64,000 bases of DNA. Source: Adlercreutzia equolifaciens. GTDB lineage: Bacteria > Actinomycetota > Coriobacteriia > Coriobacteriales > Eggerthellaceae. Location of the stretch: positions 62,001 to 126,000 of the forward strand of contig NZ_JARFIK010000002.1 in NCBI RefSeq assembly GCF_029076695.1, written 5' to 3'. This document shows positions 58,919 to 64,000 of this stretch, piece by piece (the stretch's first letter is position 1; each line of letters begins with the position of its first letter). The notes under the pieces are model-generated. The model saw nothing but the letters and a program-made list of their open reading frames with translations, was not told the DNA's origin and did no database searches. Made by a program: the position numbers and the translations under genes.

Positions 58919-59200
58919 ATGGCAGACGAAACCAGCGCCTTGGCCGAGATCGAGAAGCATCGCGAGAAGATCGACGAGATCGATCGTCAGCTCGTGGCGC
59001 TTCTCAATAAGCGCGCCAGCCACTCTCTCGTCATTCGCGGGCTGAAGCCCGATGCCCATATGGGCCTCTACGACGCCCGCCGAGAGGAGGAGATCTTTGC
59101 GAAGATTGCCTCCTACAACGAGGGCCCGCTCTATAACGAGTACCTCCGTGCTATCTACGAGACCATCCTTCGAGTAAGTAAGGAGACGCCGTCCGTATGA
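58919..59200 (+). CDS. aroQ: Chorismate mutase, AroQ type
   Basis: 93 residues, helical. IEKHREKIDEIDRQLVALLN followed by KRASHSLVIRGLK and DARREEEIFAKI is the AroQ pattern, with Arg and Lys of the active site. It converts chorismate to prephenate for Phe/Tyr synthesis. ATG 58919 has GGAAAGGA 7 bases upstream. It overlaps the DAHP synthase gene (ATGA). In several bacteria these two proteins form a complex with feedback control, which the arrangement allows. Confidence 0.9.
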   Translation: MADETSALAEIEKHREKIDEIDRQLVALLNKRASHSLVIRGLKPDAHMGLYDARREEEIFAKIASYNEGPLYNEYLRAIYETILRVSKETPSV

Positions 59201-60000
59201 GCGAAGAAGTGAAACTTGCCCCCATCCCCGATCTTGGTCAGCGCACTGACGAGATCACCATTTACGCCGGTCCCTGCTCCGTGGAGTCGGCCGAGCAGTT
59301 CGACGAGGTGGCGGAGTGCATTGCCGATCTGGGCCTGTCCTGGATTCGCGGTGGCGCTTTCAAACCGCGCACGAACCCCCATTCGTTCCAGGGTCTGGGC
59401 GAAGAAGCGCTCAAGATCATGAAGAACGCCGGCGACAAGTACGGCCTGAAGACTCTCACTGAGGTCATGGACTCGGCCCACTGCCAGCTGGTGGCCGACT
59501 ATGTGGACGGCCTGCAGGTGGGCGCCCGCAATTTCCAGAACTTCAGCCTGCTTAAGAAGATCGGCGAGGTAACGGCCGACAGCCATCAGATGGTGCTGTA
59601 CAAGCGCGGATTCGCGGGCACTATTGCCGAATGGCTGGCCGCCACCGATTACATCACCGACCACGGCAACACCAACGTGGTGCTGTGCGAGCGCGGCATC
59701 CGTACCTTCGAGACGGCCACGCGCTTCACGCTGGACATTGCGGCGGTGCCGGTCATTCACAAGCAGTCGCTGTACCCGGTGTGCATCGACGTGTCCCACC
59801 CCGCCGGTCAGCGCGACCTGGTGCCTTCCCTGGCCATGGCCGCCGTGGCCGCCGGTGCCGACTCTCTGATGATCGAGGTGCATCCCAACCCGCCGGTGGC
59901 TCTGTCCGACGGCCCCCAGCAGCTGACCCCGGCCCAGTTCCGCGTGCTCATCGAGCAGCTGCGCGAGCTGGCCGCCGTGCTGGGAAAGAAGATCGTGTAA
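59197..60000 (+). CDS. aroF: 3-Deoxy-7-phosphoheptulonate (DAHP) synthase, type I-beta
   Basis: 267 residues. YAGPCSVESAEQF, GGAFKPRTNPHSFQGLG, LKTLTEVMD, DGLQVGARNFQNF, IHKQSLYPV, CIDVSHPAGQRD and MIEVHPNPPVALSDGPQ are the motifs of the short AroG/KDO8P-synthase-like DAHP synthases. It joins PEP and erythrose-4-phosphate at the entry of the shikimate pathway. It lacks an N-terminal ferredoxin-like regulatory domain, so feedback may come through the cotranslated chorismate mutase. Confidence 0.93.
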   Translation: MSEEVKLAPIPDLGQRTDEITIYAGPCSVESAEQFDEVAECIADLGLSWIRGGAFKPRTNPHSFQGLGEEALKIMKNAGDKYGLKTLTEVMDSAHCQLVADYVDGLQVGARNFQNFSLLKKIGEVTADSHQMVLYKRGFAGTIAEWLAATDYITDHGNTNVVLCERGIRTFETATRFTLDIAAVPVIHKQSLYPVCIDVSHPAGQRDLVPSLAMAAVAAGADSLMIEVHPNPPVALSDGPQQLTPAQFRVLIEQLRELAAVLGKKIV

Positions 60001-60027
60001 CGCGATTCTGCCCAATTAGGTTTGGAT

Positions 60028-60067
60028 AAGAAGGCTCCCAGCGTTGGTGTGCTGGGAGCCTTCTTTT
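60028..60067 (+). terminator. Terminator of the chorismate mutase/DAHP synthase operon
   Basis: AAGAAGGCTCCCAGC (60028-60042) pairs perfectly with GCTGGGAGCCTTCTT (60051-60065), followed by TT. Confidence 0.88.
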
Positions 60068-60184
60068 GTCGAGAGTGCCTTCCTCGGGTTTTTGAGCTGG
60101 GAAGGGCACTCGCTATGCCGGGTTCGCATGACTGGGGAGACGCTGCGCGAGCGTCGACCGTGCCTGTGGCTGAGGATAATGGGC

Positions 60185-60484
60185 TTAGGCCGTTACGGTT
60201 GTCTTGGGCGCTACTTGGAATTCGAGACCCATGGTGTCGAGAACTTTCGCCACGGTCGAAAAGCGCGGGTTGCCCGAGCGGCTGAGAGACTTGTAGAGGC
60301 TCTCACGGCCGACGCCGATTTCTCGGGCGAGGCTGGTCATGCCCTTGGAACGGGCGACAATGCCCAGCGCTTCTGAGAAGAGCGACGGATCGTTGAGCTC
60401 AAGTACGGCGTTCATGAACTCGATAACGTCTTCTTGCGTATTGATGTCCGCAGCTGCATCCCATTGCTCCCATTTCTCAGTCAT
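60185..60484 (-). CDS. HTH antitoxin of a RelE/HigB-type pair
   Basis: 99 residues. EFMNAVLELNDPSLFSEALG, then TSLAREIGVGRESLYKSLS and RFSTVAKVLDTMGLEF, is the pattern of 'addiction module antidote' proteins, with the helix-turn-helix in the second half. It overlaps the toxin gene by 8 bases, toxin first, as in higBA. ATG 60484 with GGAGGAAG 4 bases upstream. Confidence 0.88.
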   Translation of the reverse strand: MTEKWEQWDAAADINTQEDVIEFMNAVLELNDPSLFSEALGIVARSKGMTSLAREIGVGRESLYKSLSRSGNPRFSTVAKVLDTMGLEFQVAPKTTVTA

Positions 60485-60785
60485 GATTCTTCCTCCATTC
60501 GTTAAGGATCGTTCGAGCTTGGGCGATATCCCGTGCTTGGCTTGTCTTGTCGCCGGCCGCCACAAGCAGTAAGAGCTCGCTGCCCTGAAGCGACGCATAA
60601 ATGCGATAGCCTGGGCCGAAGTGGAAGCGAAGCTCTATAAGATCGTGGTCAAGGGGCTTCCAATCACCAAACAGGGCACCGTGGTGCTGCATCTGCGCGA
60701 TTCGAGCGTTGATGCGCATTTTGGCTCGGGTGTCTCGTAGGTTTCGCATCCAGCGACGATAGGTAGAGCTGGCTTCAATTCTCAC
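60477..60785 (-). CDS. RelE/ParE-superfamily toxin
   Basis: 102 residues. The RelE-fold pattern is visible: YRRWMRNLRDTRAKMRINAR, then LDHDLIELRFHFGPGYRIYA and LLLLVAAGDKTSQARDI (last Lys/Arg residues). It belongs to the group usually annotated as 'addiction module killer protein'. mRNA cleavage on the ribosome is inferred from family. GTG start at 60785 with AGGAGGGA upstream. Its promoter overlaps a palindromic operator. Confidence 0.88.
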   Translation of the reverse strand: MRIEASSTYRRWMRNLRDTRAKMRINARIAQMQHHGALFGDWKPLDHDLIELRFHFGPGYRIYASLQGSELLLLVAAGDKTSQARDIAQARTILNEWRKNHD

Positions 60786-60798
60786 AGTTCCCTCCTGT

Positions 60799-60820
60799 AT
60801 TGTATCTTAAAAGATACAAT
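60799..60820 (-). promoter_or_regulatory. Palindromic operator/promoter of the RelE-type operon
   Basis: ATTGTATCTT, AA, AAGATACAAT: 10-bp perfect arms, 14 bases upstream of the GTG. The minus-strand copy includes TACAAT, a good -10, so antitoxin binding would block transcription. Confidence 0.7.
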
Positions 60821-61019
60821 AGTCAACTTTCCCATGTTGGTTGTCAGTTTGACACGAGGAGGCTTCGGGTCGTTATCTCACAAACGAACAGGGGATTTTA
60901 TTTTGCGCAGGTGTCGCATGACCGAGGAAACGCGGTGGATACCGTTCGCAACAAAATTGAAACTGAAGGCTTGCGTCCGTGCTTTGTTGTGCTAAAGTAC
61001 GGCCCAGCAATTGAATAGA

Positions 61020-61304
61020 CCTGAAACCGATGAGGCGAAAGTCAAGCCATCCGGGCACTCCCAGAGAGCGGGCGTAGCTGAGATTCCCGCAGAACGCCAG
61101 ATGGTAAATGGATCGCCGAGGGAAAGGGGAAAGGCCGCTGCGGTTTGTATCCGCAAGGCCGAGTATCTGGACCGTGAGCCTGCGTTAAAGGCAGAATGGG
61201 TGATGGCCCGTTCACGAGAGGGTTCGCAGCCGCGAGCCAATTAAAGGTGGCACCGCAGATCTTTAAGGGATCTGTCCTTTAAGCAAAGGACAGATCCCTT
61301 TTTT
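61020..61304 (+). ncRNA. T-box leader, probably tRNA-Trp responsive
   Basis: Stem I signs: GATGAGGCGAAAGTC (61030-61044), the AGAGAGCGGG block (61063-61072), then TGG triplets at 61102 and 61109 in the expected specifier region. The T-box core AAAGGTGGCACCGCAG lies at 61243-61258; its TGGC would pair with a tRNA ending GCCA, as in tRNA-Trp. A terminator (AAGGGATCTGTCCTTT 61265-61280, complement 61285-61300, T-run) follows, so control is by transcription antitermination. A possible promoter is TTGCGT-16-TAAAGT just upstream (about 60974-61001). The 60821-60970 stretch shows no gene. Confidence 0.85.
61265..61304 (+). terminator. T-box regulatory terminator
   Basis: 16-bp stem with loop AAGC and T6. 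It competes with the antiterminator formed by the T-box core at 61243-61258. Confidence 0.9.
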
Positions 61305-61414
61305 GTTGGATCGCCTCTCTCGATCAGCGTCGGCACAGGGCAATTGCGAAGACAAGGAAAGCTTGCGAAAGGCAAGCGCAACCGGGCCCTGTGCCCAAGA
61401 AAGGACTGATCGAA

Positions 61415-62023
61415 ATGGCAGAACTCCGTATGACCGCTGACGGCGAGACCGCAACCCCCGCTACGGGCGCCAAGCGTGCCGTGGCCACCCAGGACAAGAA
61501 GGGCCTGGCCATTCAGGACCTCATCCTCGTGGCTGTGCTGCTGGCCGCCGGCGCCGTGCTGAAGCTGACCGTGGGCAGCCTGCTGGCCTCCTTCGGCATG
61601 AAGCCGAACTTCATCATCGCCGCCTACTGCCTGGCTATCATCATTATTCGCCCGAACGTGGCCCAGTCGTTGGTGATCGGCCTGATCGCCGGTCTCGTGT
61701 GCCAGATCCCCATGCTGAACGCTACGCCGCTGCTGAACATCCCCTCTGAGCTTTTGGGTGCCCTGGCCTGCGGCCTGCTCATCCACGTGCCCATGAAGAT
61801 CGGCAAGCTGGACATCAACCCGCTGGTGAACACCTTCATCTCCACCTGCGTGTCCGGCTTCACCTTCGCAGCGCTGTCCGTCTATATCAACGTGGTATCC
61901 GTCGGCGGCGACTTCGCCGTGGCCATGGCCGCCTACGTAGCCATCGTCCTGGGCACCGCCACCTTCAACTGCATCTTCGTTCAGATCCTGGCCACCCCCC
62001 TGAAGAAGGTGCTGAAGCGCTAA
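61415..62023 (+). CDS. ECF transporter S component, probable tryptophan transporter
   Basis: 202 residues. A polar N-terminus of about 35 residues precedes five or six membrane helices (DLILVAVLLAAGAVLKLTVG, ISTCVSGFTFAALSVYINVV), the size and layout of substrate-binding S components. Two ATPase genes follow, so it is a dedicated ECF system. Substrate is inferred from the upstream T-box (tRNA-Trp type): tryptophan or a precursor. ATG 61415 chosen with AAGAAAGGA upstream; GTG 61391 is an in-frame alternative. Confidence 0.78.
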   Translation: MAELRMTADGETATPATGAKRAVATQDKKGLAIQDLILVAVLLAAGAVLKLTVGSLLASFGMKPNFIIAAYCLAIIIIRPNVAQSLVIGLIAGLVCQIPMLNATPLLNIPSELLGALACGLLIHVPMKIGKLDINPLVNTFISTCVSGFTFAALSVYINVVSVGGDFAVAMAAYVAIVLGTATFNCIFVQILATPLKKVLKR

Positions 62024-62118
62024 CGTATTCCGTTCGCCCTGGCGGGACGAACGGACCTGTCGGAACCTCGCTAATGTTACGAACGGCCAGTGACTTTTCG
62101 AGTTCGAGTTGAGCTCGG

Positions 62119-62230
62119 CGGGGACACGGGGTGCCCTGACCGAGCGAGTTCCGCAGCGACGAAAACAGTCCAGTGGACTGTTTTCCAAAACGAGGACTGT
62201 TTGAGCGAATCAGGGTACCCCGTGGCCCCG
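62119..62230. repeat. Nested inverted repeats with a 25-bp palindrome
   Basis: Outer arms (62119-62140 and 62209-62230) match in 19 of 22 positions. Inside lies GAAAACAGTCCA-G-TGGACTGTTTTC (62161-62185), a perfect 12-bp-arm palindrome. It sits between the S-component and ATPase genes, in an apparent operon. It may attenuate transcription or be a repetitive intergenic element. The first part of the gap (62028-62053) holds another hairpin, CCGTTCG/CGAACGG. Confidence 0.65.
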
Positions 62231-62262
62231 CCCTCGTGGGAGTTGCAACAAGAAAGGCAAGC

Positions 62263-63102
62263 ATGATCGAGTTCAAAGAATTCAGTTTCCGGTACCGCGA
62301 GGGTGCCGAGCCGGTGGTGAAGGACATATCCCTGACCATCCCCGACGGCACCTTCGTCGGCATCACCGGAGCGGCGGGGTCGGGCAAGTCCACCCTCACC
62401 TACGCCATCAACGGCATCATCCCGCACTGCTATCCCGGTGATTTCTACGGCGCCGTCAGCGTAGAGGGCTGCGACACCGTGGAAACCTCGCTGACTGATC
62501 TGTCGCGACTGGTGGGCAGCGTGTGCCAGGACATCGATTCGCAGATGGTGTCCACGGTGGTGGAGGACGAGATCCTCTACGGCCTGGAGAATTTCGCCGT
62601 GCCGCGGGAGGAGATCCCCGCGCGGGTCGATGAGGCCCTGGCCTCCATGGGCATCGAGGACTTGCGCGACCGCACCATCGACAGTTTGTCCGGCGGCCAG
62701 AAGCAGAAGGTGGCCGTGGCTTCCGTGATTGCCTTGCATCCGAAAGTGCTGGTGCTGGACGAGCCTACCGCTGAGCTGGATCCGGCTTCTTCCGTAGCAG
62801 TGTTCGACTTGCTGGCCCGCTACGCGCGCGAACATGGCACGACGGTCATTGTGGTGGAGCAAAAGATCGCGCTTTTGTCTGATTATGCCGACCTGCTGGT
62901 CATTGTGGATAACGGTCGCATTCGCTTCGCCGACACACCCGACGCGGTGCTGGCCCACTCCGACGAGCTGCTGGCCCTGGGCGTGAACTGCCCGCGCGCC
63001 ACAACGCTTATGAACGCCCTGGGCAAGCAGGGGCTCTATGACGGCCCCACGGTGCGCAACGTGGCCCAGGCGGTGGCAGCGCTTCAGGAGGTGCTCGCAT
63101 GA
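62263..63102 (+). CDS. ecfA1: ECF transporter ATPase A1 (switch His replaced)
   Basis: 279 residues. Walker A GAAGSGKST, Q-loop SVCQDIDSQMVS, signature LSGGQKQKVAVA, Walker B VLVLDEPTAELDP. The switch position reads VIVVEQKIALL, so the usual His is Gln. This leaves its own ATP site incomplete, while its intact signature serves the partner's site. ATG 62263 follows AAGAAAGG. Overlaps the next ATPase by ATGA. Confidence 0.88.
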   Translation: MIEFKEFSFRYREGAEPVVKDISLTIPDGTFVGITGAAGSGKSTLTYAINGIIPHCYPGDFYGAVSVEGCDTVETSLTDLSRLVGSVCQDIDSQMVSTVVEDEILYGLENFAVPREEIPARVDEALASMGIEDLRDRTIDSLSGGQKQKVAVASVIALHPKVLVLDEPTAELDPASSVAVFDLLARYAREHGTTVIVVEQKIALLSDYADLLVIVDNGRIRFADTPDAVLAHSDELLALGVNCPRATTLMNALGKQGLYDGPTVRNVAQAVAALQEVLA

Positions 63103-64000
63103 TTGAGTTCAAGAACGTCTCGGCGTCCTACGATGGCGAGTTGGCGGTGCTGCGCAACGTCAGCTTTACGGTGAGCGACGGCGACTTCGTGGCCTTTGTG
63201 GGCACCAACGGCGCCGGCAAGTCCACCACCATGCGTCTGGCCAACGGACTCCTCAAGCCAACGGCGGGCGAAGTGCTGGTGGACGGCGTGCCCACCACGG
63301 CTTTAAAGACCAGCGAACTGGCCCGCAAGATCGGCTTCCTGTTCCAGAACCCCGATCGGCAAATTTGCTGCAACACCGTGCGCGAGGAGCTGCTGTTCGG
63401 CTTTAAGGCGCTGGGCGAGGAGGGTCCCGAGGCCGAGGCCCGCGTAGACGCCATGATCGAGCGTTTCGGCTTCGATGGCGACGCGGAGCCCTACCTGCTG
63501 AACCGCGGCACTCGTCAGCTTTTGGCCCTGGCTTCCATCATCGTGCTGGCGCCGCCCACCATCATTTTGGACGAGCCCACCACGGGCCTTGACTTCCGCG
63601 AGTGCGTGAAGGTCATGGACATTGTGCGCGAGCTGAACGAGGGTGGCACTACGGTCATCATGGTGTGCCATGACATGGAGGTGGTGGGCGACTTCGCCCG
63701 CCGCGTCATTGCCATGACAGCCGGCCAGGTAGTGGCCGACGGGGCCACCTTCGATGTGCTCCGCGACGGCGCGGTGCTGAAGGCCGCTCACATTCTGCCG
63801 CCCCAGGTAAGCGAGGTATCCATGATTCTTGGCCGCCCGCCCGGCTGTGCCCCCGCCGTGGCGGCGGCGAACACGGTGCCCCAGATGGTGGAGGCCGTGG
63901 CTCAGGCGAAGCAAGCCGAGCTGCAGGATGTGGCCGAAGCGGCGGCGCTGGCCGACGATGTGCTGGCGGTGCTGGCTGCCGAGCAAGGTGCCGCGGCGGC
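63099..64000 (+). CDS. ecfA2: ECF transporter ATPase A2 (partial, degenerate signature)
   Basis: The first 300 codons are present, and the window ends before the stop. Walker A GTNGAGKST, Q-loop FLFQNPDRQICC, Walker B TIILDEPTTGLD and switch MVCHDMEVV are normal. The signature is LNRGTRQLLALA in place of LSGGQxQR. An Ala-rich C-terminal extension begins at about residue 240 (GCAPAVAAANTVPQ). With EcfA1 it gives one consensus and one degenerate site. The T component is expected downstream, outside the window. Confidence 0.88.
   Translation, partial: MIEFKNVSASYDGELAVLRNVSFTVSDGDFVAFVGTNGAGKSTTMRLANGLLKPTAGEVLVDGVPTTALKTSELARKIGFLFQNPDRQICCNTVREELLFGFKALGEEGPEAEARVDAMIERFGFDGDAEPYLLNRGTRQLLALASIIVLAPPTIILDEPTTGLDFRECVKVMDIVRELNEGGTTVIMVCHDMEVVGDFARRVIAMTAGQVVADGATFDVLRDGAVLKAAHILPPQVSEVSMILGRPPGCAPAVAAANTVPQMVEAVAQAKQAELQDVAEAAALADDVLAVLAAEQGAAA

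Noticed and set aside
60800-61018. 72-codon plus-strand frame before the T-box
   Set aside because: It begins within the operator palindrome of the toxin operon, lacks a ribosome site and shows no family pattern.
1-64000. Prophage, integrase, transposase, rRNA or tRNA genes
   Set aside because: No protein with integrase, transposase or phage structural motifs and no rRNA or complete tRNA sequence was found on reading both strands.

Overview
The window is 64 kb of GC-rich chromosome. It most resembles an anaerobic gut actinobacterium of the class Coriobacteriia (Eggerthellaceae-like). The reasons are the Tat-exported bis-MGD molybdoenzymes with four-cluster ferredoxin subunits, NrfD anchor and TorD chaperone, a FabK-type fatty acid operon, a one-gene AccD-AccA carboxyltransferase, a T-box leader, and tightly overlapping (ATGA/GTGA) operons. 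I see no rRNA, tRNA, CRISPR array, transposase or prophage.

Layout. 1-4.2 kb: end of one molybdoenzyme, then a formate-dehydrogenase-N-like pair whose catalytic residues are replaced. 4.2-5.7 kb: zeta-type toxin with a HTH antitoxin. 5.7-11.4 kb: one minus-strand operon of lipoprotein, two permeases, a small exported protein, an ABC ATPase and an ECF sigma factor that carries its own membrane segment and extracytoplasmic domain. The same promoter-like motif stands before the first and last genes. 11.4-24.2 kb: EttA, secreted protein, LMW phosphatase, YgbA-family protein, a Trm9-like methyltransferase coupled to Elp3, ThrH, Ppx/GppA, sortase-like protein and CapA-like protein. 24.2-24.7 kb: two inverted-repeat elements without genes.

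24.7-33.1 kb: type II fatty acid synthesis, with fabH divergent from fabK-fabD-fabG-fabF-fabZ-accDA. 33.1-38.8 kb: DUF559-like nuclease, a 700-bp repeat-rich gap, then response regulator, histidine kinase and meso-DAP dehydrogenase in one operon. 39-49.5 kb: C39 peptidase, ABC exporter pair, XRE regulator with Ser/Thr kinase, SPOUT methyltransferase, YfcE phosphodiesterase, acyltransferase, LuxR-type regulator and UppP.

49.7-56.6 kb: a second respiratory module (NrfD, GntR, slipin; then Mo catalytic subunit, FeS subunit, TorD). Its two promoter regions share an 18-bp motif. 56.6-57.8 kb: HEPN/MNT toxin-antitoxin pair with the antitoxin fused to an AbrB domain. 58-60 kb: HdeD-like protein behind a structured leader, chorismate mutase and DAHP synthase. 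60.2-60.8 kb: RelE-type toxin and antitoxin. 61-64 kb: a T-box, probably tRNA-Trp specific, ahead of an ECF transporter (S component and two ATPases, the second cut by the window end).

The most notable candidates are the membrane-tethered sigma factor/ABC operon with its duplicated promoter, the Elp3-Trm9 wobble-uridine pair, the formate-dehydrogenase homologue lacking Sec/Cys, His, Arg and Lys key residues, and the AbrB-MNT/HEPN module with a TTGCAAA repeat array. All assignments come from reading the sequence and from remembered family features; no database search was run.
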